A stretch of DNA of 9,225 bases from an uncultured Ruminococcus sp. (GCA_945876405.1 CAMCOJ010000069.1:1-9225), one strand, 5' to 3'. Shown: positions 1 through 8,050, counted from the first letter of the stretch. Made by a program: numbers and translations. The notes: generated by a model from the sequence alone, not told the origin.

Positions 1-62
1 TGAGATATGCTGTAATCAGGCATTTTATTGTCTTTTAATATTTCATTTTAACTCATTGAATT

Positions 63-1511
63 TTATCTGTATTTGCTTCTCCATACAGAATGAGAAAGCA
101 TAATAATAACCGGAAGACATTCAAGTCGTCCGAAAAGCATATCAACTGAAAGAACTATCTTGGCAAAATCAGAATAGAATGAGAAGTTTTCCACAGGTCC
201 TACCCTGTTTAAACCAGGTCCTATGTTATTTATACAGGTGACAACTGATGAAAATGAAGTAGCAAAGTCGGCATTGTCAACTGAAACAAGCAGAAGCGAA
301 ATAAGCATTAGTCCGATATACAGAATGAAATAGGTTTGCACTCCGTGAACTGTTGAAGTGTCCATACTCTTGTCTTCACCCTTAAGAACATATACGCATT
401 TTGGACTAAGAGTCTGTCTTACGAATTTTTTTACGCTTCTGAACATGATTATTATTCGCTGAACCTTAAGTCCGCCGCCTGTTGAACCGGCACATGCACC
501 GATAAACATAAGTATCAGAAGAACAGTCTGCGAAAATTCGGGCCACTGTGAATAGTCTGCAGTGGCAAAACCGGTTGATGTCATTATTGACGAAACCTGA
601 AATACTGCATATCTGAAGTTTTCTTCCAGACTGCTGTAAATATTTCTGTTACCAACAGTTATGATAAGCGTGGCAGCAGCCATAATTATAAAGTACATTC
701 TCAGTTCGGAGTTTTTCAGAGCATTTTTCATATGTCCTGAAAGAATCATATAATATATGCTGAAATTTACACCAAACATCGCCATACCTATAGTCAGTAC
801 ATATTCGATATACGGCGAGTTGTAATATGCTATACCGGCATTCTTAACTCCGAATCCGCCTGTACCCGCTGTTCCCATAGCATGACATATACTGTCAAAC
901 CATGGCATACCGCCTGCCATCAGGAGGAAAAAGAACACAAGCGTAAGAACGGAATAAATGATATAGAGATACCGTGCTGAATTTTTTCCCTTAGGAACTA
1001 TTTTACCTACCTGCGGTCCTGCACATTCGGCTCTCATAAAATGCATGGCAGCCTTGTTTCCCGGAAGAACCGCTATAGCAAGGACAAGAACACCCATTCC
1101 TCCTACCCAGTGAGTAAAGCTTCGCCAGAAGAGCATACCGTGTGAAAGTGACTCTATATCTGTAAGAATAGTGGATCCCGTAGTCGTAAATCCGGATATA
1201 CTTTCAAAAACTGCATCGACAAATGAAGGTATCTGCCCTGAAAGATAAAACGGCATTGCCCCTGCAACCGGATACAGAACCCACAGCAGAGCGACAACCA
1301 TAAGACCTTCCCTTGCGAAGACATCATTGTCCTTTGGCTTTTTCAAGGCTGCAGGGGCAGATAAAAGAGCTGTTCCTGCGGCGACTATAAGAAATATCTT
1401 TGCATCTTCCCATTCACCGTATACAACGCAGATGATTACAGGAACAAGAAAAAGAAGCGAACCTGCTGCAGTTATACGGCAGAGATAATGAGCAACAAGA
1501 TGTTTATTCAT
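63..1511 (-). CDS. trkH: TrkH-type potassium uptake channel subunit
   Basis: This is the membrane subunit of the Trk potassium uptake system, through which K+ enters the cell under control of the cytoplasmic TrkA ring. The 482-residue length matches typical TrkH (about 480). Hydrophobic segments run through the whole protein, including an N-terminal pair (about 11-31 and 38-55) expected of TrkH rather than the shorter KtrB. All four pore-loop filter signatures are visible: TTTGS at 109-113, TGGFG at 217-221, STGFA at 312-316 and NNIGPG at 428-433. The conserved GSTGGGLK loop lies at 342-349 and GRLE at 461-464. The ATG is well placed: GAGGTGA lies about 8 bases upstream and overlaps the trkA stop codon, with 12 bases between the two genes, so translation is probably coupled to trkA. 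No convincing terminator follows in the 62 bases left in the window. The family assignment is secure; ion preference (K+ alone or with Na+) is not visible here. Confidence 0.96.
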   Translation of the reverse strand: MNKHLVAHYLCRITAAGSLLFLVPVIICVVYGEWEDAKIFLIVAAGTALLSAPAALKKPKDNDVFAREGLMVVALLWVLYPVAGAMPFYLSGQIPSFVDAVFESISGFTTTGSTILTDIESLSHGMLFWRSFTHWVGGMGVLVLAIAVLPGNKAAMHFMRAECAGPQVGKIVPKGKNSARYLYIIYSVLTLVFFFLLMAGGMPWFDSICHAMGTAGTGGFGVKNAGIAYYNSPYIEYVLTIGMAMFGVNFSIYYMILSGHMKNALKNSELRMYFIIMAAATLIITVGNRNIYSSLEENFRYAVFQVSSIMTSTGFATADYSQWPEFSQTVLLILMFIGACAGSTGGGLKVQRIIIMFRSVKKFVRQTLSPKCVYVLKGEDKSMDTSTVHGVQTYFILYIGLMLISLLLVSVDNADFATSFSSVVTCINNIGPGLNRVGPVENFSFYSDFAKIVLSVDMLFGRLECLPVIIMLSHSVWRSKYR

Positions 1512-1523
1512 TTAATCATCACC

Positions 1524-2885
1524 TCATTCCTCAAGAATATCAGTTATATCAGAAAAATGATAATCCCTTGAGATTATGATAACAGAATCACCTGCTCTGA
1601 TGACATCATCACCGTTCGGAATAATTACAGTCCTCTTTCTTATAATTCCGCCGATAAGAATATTTTTCTTAAGAGTAATGTTCCTGAGTGGAATATCGAC
1701 AATTCCGTCAATATGTCTTTTTATTTTGAATTCGATAGCCTCAACATTATTGTTGACGAGGTGATAAAGAGCTTCGATATTGCTTCCGGCGGCATTTTTC
1801 ATCGACCTGACATAACTGAGAACAAGCGACTCAGTAAGCAGCTTAGGGGTAATGATACAGTCAAGCCCCATCTGGGCAGCAATCTCGCGGTAGCTTTCAC
1901 GGTTTATTTTTGTGATTACCTTAGCCTCAGAGTTTTTGACAGCAAACATAGACATTACAATATTTTCCTCATCAATGCCTGTCATGGAGATAAACGCATC
2001 AACATGTTTTATTCCCTGCTCAATCAGTACCTCCTGATCAGTTCCGTCAGCATTGATAATATTAGCCTTTGGAAATGCAACAGCAAGTTCAACACATTTG
2101 TCATGATCTATCTCAATTACCTTGACGTTCATACGGGCGGCGAGCAGCTGCCTGATAAGATAACTGCATATTTTACCTCCGCCCACAATCATAACCGTTT
2201 TTATTTTGGTTCGCATGGAGCCGATAGCCTTGAAAAATCCCTCAAGATTACGGTGCGAAGCTGCAATATTTATAATATCACCGCTGTGCAGAATGAAGTC
2301 ACCGCCCGGAATAAATATACGGGAGTCTCTTTCGACAGCACAGATAAGATACTTTATCTTCTGTCTGCGGTAAATCTCAGCAAGTGTCATGCCGTCAAGT
2401 TCTGATTTTTCACTGAGTCTGTGTTCAACGAGTTCCATGCGTCCGCGTGAGAAAACCTCGAGCTTTGCAGCGGAAGGAAATACGAGTATTCGCATTATTT
2501 CATCCGAGGCAATCAGCTCAGGATTTATTACCATGGAGAGTCCGACGTCCTCCTTGAGTATATCAACCTGTGAAAAATACATAGGATTTCTGACACGTGA
2601 CATCGTTCGTCCTGAGCCTAGCTTTCTGGCAAGCAGACAGCAGAGAAGATTAAGTTCGTCATGGGGCGTTGTAGCAATGAAGAGAGCAGATTTGTCAACG
2701 TCAGCTTCCTTCAGTACTTCTACGTCAGCACCATTTCCTTCAATGCACATGATATCCTGAATATCCTGAATTTTGTCAAGAGCAGTTTTCTTTACATCTA
2801 TAACTGTAACATCATGGCCCTCTTTCGAAAGGGCGTTGGATATATTGCTTCCTATCTTACCGCTTCCGATAATAACAACTTTCAT
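1524..2885 (-). CDS. trkA: TrkA, RCK-domain regulator of potassium uptake
   Basis: This is the cytoplasmic regulatory subunit that forms a ring under TrkH and gates it in response to nucleotides (NAD(H), ATP/ADP in studied homologues). At 453 residues it has the usual length (about 450-460) and the duplicated layout: RCK N-lobe at about 1-120, C-lobe 134-215, second N-lobe 229-345 and second C-lobe 367-450. The first Rossmann motif is GSGKIG at 7-12 with the beta2 acidic D30. The second is GGGKIC at 235-240 with E258. The third glycine of the second motif is Cys, so that site may bind its nucleotide differently or weakly. The ATG gives the standard MKVVIIGSGKIG beginning with no spare residues, although the nearest Shine-Dalgarno-like stretch (AGGATGG) is unusually far upstream. 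trkH follows after 12 bases, and the pair is clearly an operon. The promoter is at 2935-2964. Confidence 0.96.
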   Translation of the reverse strand: MKVVIIGSGKIGSNISNALSKEGHDVTVIDVKKTALDKIQDIQDIMCIEGNGADVEVLKEADVDKSALFIATTPHDELNLLCCLLARKLGSGRTMSRVRNPMYFSQVDILKEDVGLSMVINPELIASDEIMRILVFPSAAKLEVFSRGRMELVEHRLSEKSELDGMTLAEIYRRQKIKYLICAVERDSRIFIPGGDFILHSGDIINIAASHRNLEGFFKAIGSMRTKIKTVMIVGGGKICSYLIRQLLAARMNVKVIEIDHDKCVELAVAFPKANIINADGTDQEVLIEQGIKHVDAFISMTGIDEENIVMSMFAVKNSEAKVITKINRESYREIAAQMGLDCIITPKLLTESLVLSYVRSMKNAAGSNIEALYHLVNNNVEAIEFKIKRHIDGIVDIPLRNITLKKNILIGGIIRKRTVIIPNGDDVIRAGDSVIIISRDYHFSDITDILEE

Positions 2886-2934
2886 AGTATTGTGTATACC
2901 ATCCTGTCTGATAAAATAAACTAACCAATATACT

Positions 2935-2964
2935 ATTATATCTTATTTTACACATATTTGTCAA
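2935..2964 (-). promoter_or_regulatory. Consensus sigma-A promoter of trkA-trkH
   Basis: Read on the minus strand, TTGACA (2964-2959) and TATAAT (2940-2935) are both perfect consensus hexamers separated by 18 bases. Transcription should begin near 2928, giving a leader of about 43 bases before the trkA ATG. The -35 box lies only a few bases beyond the T-run of the upstream terminator. A promoter this close to consensus suggests strong, largely unregulated expression of the Trk system; no operator-like repeat stands out. Confidence 0.88.
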
Positions 2965-2968
2965 CTGC

Positions 2969-3005
2969 AAAAAATATGCACCTCCCTGAATAAGGAGATG
3001 CATAT
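2969..3005 (-). terminator. Intrinsic terminator of the pectate lyase gene
   Basis: On the minus strand a 12-base arm (3005-2994) pairs with a second arm (2985-2974) through eleven Watson-Crick pairs and one G-T wobble, around an 8-base loop (2993-2986). The T-run that follows is six bases (2974-2969). The hairpin begins 13 bases past the lyase stop codon. This is a textbook rho-independent terminator and separates the dockerin gene from the trk operon. Confidence 0.92.
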
Positions 3006-3018
3006 AGGATTAACGGTT

Positions 3019-5118
3019 TCAGTCCGTTTCAAGAATAAGATTTTTCAGTAAAACCAGGTCTGTAATATCACATTTTCCGTCAAGGTTTATATCTGCAGCA
3101 CTGAACTCATCTTCATTGAGTTCCGATGCACCGAACATATATTTCAGATAAATTAAAATATCTTCACTGTTTACAAGGTTATCAAGATTCATGTCTCCAA
3201 GGCAATAATAAATAACCGGATCATTGCTGAAAACAAAACTATTCAGATTGAAAAGATAGCCTTCTCCGCCTGTAAATTTCAGATAAAGATCATGCTTACC
3301 GGTTACTTTCTCAAGTAATCCTGAAGAAACATCCTTCCAGTCCTGCCATCCGGCCGTAACAGGCACTGCACATGAAGCAACAGGGTAACTGTCAGGGCTG
3401 TCGAGATACAGCCAGATATATCTGAGTTCTTCAGAAACCACATTTCCGGCAATACGAGCTGTAAATGTTTCTGCTCCATCTCCGAAGTCAACGTTTTTAA
3501 ACATGATATAGTCGCCGTTTTCAATATAACCTACATTTTTGCCGCCTTCTGAGCACTCTTCAGTTTTTACACCGCTCTGCTCATCAAAGTCTTCCGCTTC
3601 TATAATTTCAAATGCCGAAACAGGAGGCTTCTCAGCTGTTTCAGGCGACAGTTTCACAACGCCTTCAGGGAAGGAATTTACTGTAAGATCGTTAATATAG
3701 TATTCGATATTTGTATAGCCCTGTCCGCAGTAGTCTCCGTTGGTGTCTGTCGGGTCATTCGGATCAAGTCCTCTTAATACCTCCCATTCATCAGGCATTC
3801 CGTCATTGTCAGTGTCTGTGATTGCTTTCTTCAGCACAGGTGCAGGATAATCGTATGTTACACCGCATTTTATTTTGTATTTATCAAGATTGGTCTCCGT
3901 TGAATCATATTCGGAAGTTCCGCTGCATGAACCTGTTCCGTTCTTCGTTTCCTCTGCACACTGACGGTCTATAGCTGTTCTTTTCTCAGGAGAAATACCG
4001 TTTCCGGCAAAACTGATTACATGGTCATACGCACTTTCTGCCGATTCGGCATTTTTTACTGTGGAAACATCTTCCCCGTCAATAACAGTCTGGAACGGTG
4101 AAGCAGAATAAAGAGCATCTTTAGTTATTCCGATTCCTGATTTTACTGAAACTCCGGACCAGTTGTCAAATGTTATCGGGTGAAGCGAACCGTCACTGTT
4201 AATCAACCGATTTCCGCTGCAGAAAACCTTAAAATTCTGAGGCGAAGTTGTACTGTCCACATTCATCCAGTGATATCCGCCGGTTGTTGAATTTCCGGCT
4301 TTCAGCGTATTGTTTACATAATTAAGATGACCGATGGTTCCGTAAGCTGTCTGATAACCCCAGTCGTATATTATGTTATTGGTAAAGTCTGCAGTATATG
4401 TACTCTGGACTTTTCCCCGGAAATTTCTTGATACATTATGAATAATCAGATTGTGGTCAAAGGACAGATTACCCTTTCCCATCATCATACCGAAACCGTG
4501 AAGACCCTTCTTGTGACCGCCCCATGAATCAGCCGGTCCTATTACCGAATACTGAACAGTATAGTTCATATTGTTTGAATAAAGTCCCCACTGTTCATCA
4601 GTAGTCCAGCCCATGGAACAGTGATCAATGATGGAATTCGAACCTGCTGCACCACCCCATGCATCATTTCCGGAGCTTGTAGCCTTGTACGGTCCCGGAC
4701 GTGAGCTTATATAGCGGCAAATAACGTTGTCCCCGCCCATGCCCATTTTATAGTTTTTCAGCGTAATTCCCGAACCGCCCGGAGCTGTCTGCCCTGCTAT
4801 CGTAACATTGCTCTGGCAGATAATATTTCCCTCAAGTTCGATAGTTCCGCTTACATCAAAAACAACTATTCGTCCTGACTTGCTTACAGCATCGCGAAAT
4901 GAACCCGGTCCGCTGTCATTAAGGTTCGTAACATGATAAACCTCACCGCCGCGTCCGCCTGTGGCATACTTTCCTCCCCCTGTAGCTCCCGGAAATGCCA
5001 GCACTTTTATTTCCGCCGAATCAACCCTGACCGGACTGTCAGTAAACCCTGCCATCGATGAAAATGCAGCAGCAAGTCCCGTTAATGCTGCAAGTGTTTT
5101 CTTCAACAACTTATTCAT
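3019..5118 (-). CDS. Cellulosomal PL1-type pectate lyase with CBM6-like module and dockerin
   Basis: This is a secreted enzyme predicted to cleave pectate (polygalacturonate) by beta-elimination while docked on a cellulosome scaffold. A signal peptide (KKTL, then a hydrophobic stretch at 8-24) precedes a mature start between about 24 and 36. The right-handed beta-helix catalytic domain spans about 38-420. It begins with the AFPGATGGGKYATGGRGGEV block typical of the bacterial PL1 branch, and carries DHCS at 165-168 with DE at 174-175 and SRNFR at 230-234, where an arginine is the likely catalytic base. A calcium-binding thrombospondin-3-like linker follows (D435, D437, D439, D443, then GLDPNDPTD at 450-458). 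Next comes a CBM6-like beta-sandwich at 503-632 (opening IEAEDFD) and a dockerin at 640-697 with two calcium loops (D642-N644-D646-D653 and D676-N678-D680-D687). The ATG is supported by AAAGGAG 8 bases upstream. The gene has its own promoter and terminator, so it is probably monocistronic. The exact PL1 subfamily and substrate methylation are not readable here. Confidence 0.92.
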   Translation of the reverse strand: MNKLLKKTLAALTGLAAAFSSMAGFTDSPVRVDSAEIKVLAFPGATGGGKYATGGRGGEVYHVTNLNDSGPGSFRDAVSKSGRIVVFDVSGTIELEGNIICQSNVTIAGQTAPGGSGITLKNYKMGMGGDNVICRYISSRPGPYKATSSGNDAWGGAAGSNSIIDHCSMGWTTDEQWGLYSNNMNYTVQYSVIGPADSWGGHKKGLHGFGMMMGKGNLSFDHNLIIHNVSRNFRGKVQSTYTADFTNNIIYDWGYQTAYGTIGHLNYVNNTLKAGNSTTGGYHWMNVDSTTSPQNFKVFCSGNRLINSDGSLHPITFDNWSGVSVKSGIGITKDALYSASPFQTVIDGEDVSTVKNAESAESAYDHVISFAGNGISPEKRTAIDRQCAEETKNGTGSCSGTSEYDSTETNLDKYKIKCGVTYDYPAPVLKKAITDTDNDGMPDEWEVLRGLDPNDPTDTNGDYCGQGYTNIEYYINDLTVNSFPEGVVKLSPETAEKPPVSAFEIIEAEDFDEQSGVKTEECSEGGKNVGYIENGDYIMFKNVDFGDGAETFTARIAGNVVSEELRYIWLYLDSPDSYPVASCAVPVTAGWQDWKDVSSGLLEKVTGKHDLYLKFTGGEGYLFNLNSFVFSNDPVIYYCLGDMNLDNLVNSEDILIYLKYMFGASELNEDEFSAADINLDGKCDITDLVLLKNLILETD

Positions 5119-5125
5119 AAATTTT

Positions 5126-5132
5126 TCTCCTT
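5126..5132 (-). promoter_or_regulatory. Strong ribosome binding site of the pectate lyase gene
   Basis: On the minus strand AAAGGAG precedes the ATG at 5118 by about 8 bases, ideal spacing. It fixes the start at the first Met of the MNKLLKK signal peptide. Confidence 0.85.
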
Positions 5133-5184
5133 TATTATGATAATTTCGTTAATACAACCTATACAATTTTTCTAATACAGCTTT

Positions 5185-5213
5185 ATCATATCATATTGAT
5201 TTGTGCATTTCAA
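5185..5213 (-). promoter_or_regulatory. Probable sigma-A promoter of the pectate lyase gene
   Basis: On the minus strand TTGAAA (5213-5208) and TATGAT (5190-5185) are separated by exactly 17 bases, two hexamers each one base from consensus. Transcription would start near 5178, giving a leader of about 60 bases. This is the best match in the 217-base gap after the upstream dockerin gene. The rest of the gap is AT-rich and holds no gene I can support. A weak hairpin (TTGCAG/CTGTAA) with a short T-run after 5336 might act as a poor terminator. Confidence 0.65.
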
Positions 5214-5335
5214 TATTTTGCGTTTATCCGGAGAAAATTTCATATGAATGTTTAAATATCTGAAAAGGGTATTATGCAAAATTACAGTCATATCATAATG
5301 TATCACCTGCAACAGCATTTTTAAGAAGTATTAAA

Positions 5336-8050
5336 TCAATTGCTTTTCAGAAGCTCGTGTTTCATCAGACAAAAATCCAATATATCAAGCCTGTTATCAT
5401 CACTAAGATCGCCAGCCTTCCAGTCAGTAAGATTCGCATCCGGAATATCAAGCAACCATTTCCGGAGCAGCACTAAATCGGAAATGTTAAAATACCCGTC
5501 GGCGTTAATGTCACCTCTTACCTTTTCCATAATCGTCTCAGTCTCGGTATAATAATAATCCGGTTCTGAAACTTCCTTGAAATTAACTCTGAAATAGTCC
5601 ATAGAGCCGTTCATTCCGTCTGCGATAATATATGTTGCATTGTCACTCATCACTTCGACAGGGTCAATAGTCACTGTACCGTAGGTTATTTTCATACCTC
5701 TGCCGTCATTGACCACGAGCTTTGCTGAATCATTTTCCAGAACAACGCTGACTGTCACCCAGCTTCCTGCTGCATAAGCATTTTCTGCTCTTACTGACTG
5801 AGCCTCGCTGCCGTTACTAATGTCAAAGGTCAACGTTCCGTTTTCTGCAGTAAGGGACATATATTTTTCACTATCACCAAAGCGGAAAACAGTATTCTCA
5901 TTATTGTCTCTAAGCAGTACAGCGGTCTGATAATCTGCATCATGCAGAGCTGCATACGAACTGTCGCCGATAAGGTAACCATCGCCGTCAAAGGTAAGCA
6001 CACCATTCCCGCTGGTCCTGTACTCGTTCCAGACAGGACTTCCACATGATACTCCATAAGTAGAAGTGAATGCGTCAGAGGCAATATCCGAACTGTCTTC
6101 ATTAAATTCAAGTCCCGCATACTGTCCGTCAGTATAAGGGCGATTCAGTGCGTAATCATCGTAGCTCTCCCAGCCGTATATTGAACCATATTTCAGACTT
6201 CTTCCAGTGTCATCGTAATAATCGCCATCCGGCATAGCCTGCCCCGAAGCAGAGCCGTTTGAAAGTCCGTATGCAACGCCTTTCACAGTCGCATTGCCAC
6301 TGACATTATAGGTATTGAACACAAGTCCGCTTTCGATTACTCTTGCATTATCTGAAACTATCGAATCGCCCATAACTCCTGCATAGTCGGCAACAATAGC
6401 ATTATCCTTTACCTGTGCTCTTTCTGCAACAACAGCGTGTCCGGTAATAACAGCATTACCGGAAACACTGGCGCTGTCAGTAACAGTTGCGTGACCATCT
6501 ATCCTTGCGTTTCCTGTTACTGTAGCATATCCAAGAACTTTTGCGTCCCTGCCAACGTATACAGATTCGTCAACATTTGCAGTATATGCTACGAATCCAC
6601 CGCCGTTTGCATGTATCCTGCCGGCAGAAGAATCGATAGTGTTGAGTGAATGCTTTATACCTGCTCCCTCGATAGTTACGCCATATGGATAGCGGGTTTT
6701 GCTGAGAAACGGATAATTAGTCTCGTCAAATTCGCCCTGACTCAGCATATACTGAACACCCACCTTATGCCATGTATCAGAATCCGGAGTTGCCGTAACA
6801 GTAAGATATGCCGCCGAATCTGCTGCACTGTCATATGACATCACAGCTGTTTCGCCCGACTTAAAAAGGCTGGAATATCGTGTCGTTCCGTCACGCTGCT
6901 CAACAGCGATGCAGGCACGCCAGTCGGCACCTCTTACATTTGTAAGTCCGTCAAGAGTTACCGAGATAGTATTATCTGTAACCTCCAAAGGAATTATGTT
7001 CACACCAAACTGCTGAGGAGCACGCTCTGTAGGAACAATGTAGTAGTTATCAGTCTTTCCGCTCTTTTCAAGCAGAGTATATATTTCGCTCCAATTCCAT
7101 TCGCCTCTGTCGAAAAGCTGATTCTGACGTGCCTGATAATCTCTCTTGTGAGCAAGGTCAAGTGTTGCAAGTCTTTTGGCATAGTGACCAAGTGTTTCTT
7201 TCATATCTGCGCCTGATATTCTCTCAATTTCAAGATACGGATATTCATCTGCCTGCCCCTGCTGCATAAGATCCTTTACGAAACTGCTGCCGTAGCCGGG
7301 AAGATTATCAGGGTTCTCTGTGATATACTGCAAAAACAACCATGAAGCATAGTTATCACGGCCGAGAATAGGAGTAAAGCACAGATTTTTCATGTAGGTT
7401 TCAAAATAATCTGTCACTCCTGTTACTCCGGCCCACTGTTGATAGTATTCAGAATACAGAAACTGCTCACGATACCAGTTTGCAATAGCTTCCCACCATG
7501 CATTGACATATTTGTTAGAATTCCAGCCAAGCTGATGTGCCGTAACAACATGACCGAACTCGTGAGGGAGTACCCATGAAGGATTAGGAGAATTCTGCAT
7601 GGCCCCCACGCAGCAGAACATAAAAGCATAACCCTCACTGTCATAGCCCATGTATGCCCAGTCATCAGCAAAAGGCGAAAGTCCCGTGCCGGAAATATAA
7701 AAATTCACCTTGTACCTGTTGCCATCACGAAGTCCGAGATTGACCGACTGCGTAGGCGGCTCCATATGAAGATCATTCATATAAATGTCCCAGCATGCTT
7801 CCATATGTTTTGCATTTTCCTCCAGAAAAGCCTGTGTGACCTTAGCTGAATCTGCTCCGTTCTTTCCCCAGATAAACTGGAAGTGTTCAGATTCCCAGCG
7901 ATTAACATCCTCATTAGCACACCATACGTCGCGTGTCATCAAAGTGTCTGCAGCAATCGCAGTATCGCTGTAAGGTGCGAACTGAACGGTCAATGCTGCG
8001 ATTGCAAGTGATGATAAAGCGGCTGATGTTCTTCCAAATAATCCTTTCAC
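5336..8050 (-). CDS. Secreted Svx/AvrXca-like putative zinc metallopeptidase with beta-helix, LamG-like domain and dockerin
   Basis: This 904-residue exported protein probably acts while attached to the cellulosome. The signal peptide spans about 1-34 (hydrophobic 10-24, cleavage near AIAA). The N-terminal domain (about 50-340, opening SEHFQFIWG) resembles the DUF6055 or Svx/AvrXca family known from secreted plant-pathogen proteins. It holds HEFGH at 163-167 and, twenty residues on, E187 within WWEAIANW, the gluzincin zinc-site layout, so peptidase activity is plausible but inferred. A beta-sandwich-like stretch (350-460) follows, then a run of A-x-V-x-G-x hexapeptides (about 494-592) that should form a left-handed beta-helix. 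A LamG-like domain (about 645-828) and a dockerin (845-904; loops D847-N849-D851-D858 and D881-S883-D885-D892) complete it. The start is GTG, chosen because AGGAGG lies 8 bases upstream and an in-frame stop lies just beyond. The substrate is unknown; plant wall protein or glycoprotein is a guess from context. Confidence 0.88.
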   Translation of the reverse strand: MKGLFGRTSAALSSLAIAALTVQFAPYSDTAIAADTLMTRDVWCANEDVNRWESEHFQFIWGKNGADSAKVTQAFLEENAKHMEACWDIYMNDLHMEPPTQSVNLGLRDGNRYKVNFYISGTGLSPFADDWAYMGYDSEGYAFMFCCVGAMQNSPNPSWVLPHEFGHVVTAHQLGWNSNKYVNAWWEAIANWYREQFLYSEYYQQWAGVTGVTDYFETYMKNLCFTPILGRDNYASWLFLQYITENPDNLPGYGSSFVKDLMQQGQADEYPYLEIERISGADMKETLGHYAKRLATLDLAHKRDYQARQNQLFDRGEWNWSEIYTLLEKSGKTDNYYIVPTERAPQQFGVNIIPLEVTDNTISVTLDGLTNVRGADWRACIAVEQRDGTTRYSSLFKSGETAVMSYDSAADSAAYLTVTATPDSDTWHKVGVQYMLSQGEFDETNYPFLSKTRYPYGVTIEGAGIKHSLNTIDSSAGRIHANGGGFVAYTANVDESVYVGRDAKVLGYATVTGNARIDGHATVTDSASVSGNAVITGHAVVAERAQVKDNAIVADYAGVMGDSIVSDNARVIESGLVFNTYNVSGNATVKGVAYGLSNGSASGQAMPDGDYYDDTGRSLKYGSIYGWESYDDYALNRPYTDGQYAGLEFNEDSSDIASDAFTSTYGVSCGSPVWNEYRTSGNGVLTFDGDGYLIGDSSYAALHDADYQTAVLLRDNNENTVFRFGDSEKYMSLTAENGTLTFDISNGSEAQSVRAENAYAAGSWVTVSVVLENDSAKLVVNDGRGMKITYGTVTIDPVEVMSDNATYIIADGMNGSMDYFRVNFKEVSEPDYYYTETETIMEKVRGDINADGYFNISDLVLLRKWLLDIPDANLTDWKAGDLSDDNRLDILDFCLMKHELLKSN

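Noticed and set aside
1..62. Terminator for trkH or start of another gene at the left edge.
   Set aside because: Only AT-rich sequence without a stable hairpin plus T-run or a supported frame is visible in these 62 bases.
1713..2405. A 230-codon open frame on the plus strand.
   Set aside because: It lies wholly antisense to trkA, which has an unambiguous two-lobed RCK protein. The antisense translation shows no recognisable domain and no ribosome binding site of note.
5223..5335. Possible terminator after the Svx-like gene (TTGCAG pairing with CTGTAA, then TTTT).
   Set aside because: Only six pairs including a wobble, a loop of about 19 bases and a short T-run. Too weak to annotate as a terminator.
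6275..6571. A repeated-looking DNA stretch that might suggest a CRISPR array or tandem repeat.
   Set aside because: The periodicity is in the protein (six-residue beta-helix turns) and the DNA copies are too divergent. There are no constant repeats separated by unique spacers.
6437..6838. Short plus-strand frames opposite the beta-helix repeats, with serine- and cysteine-rich translations.
   Set aside because: They mirror the repetitive A-x-V-x-G codons of the minus-strand gene and have no independent support.
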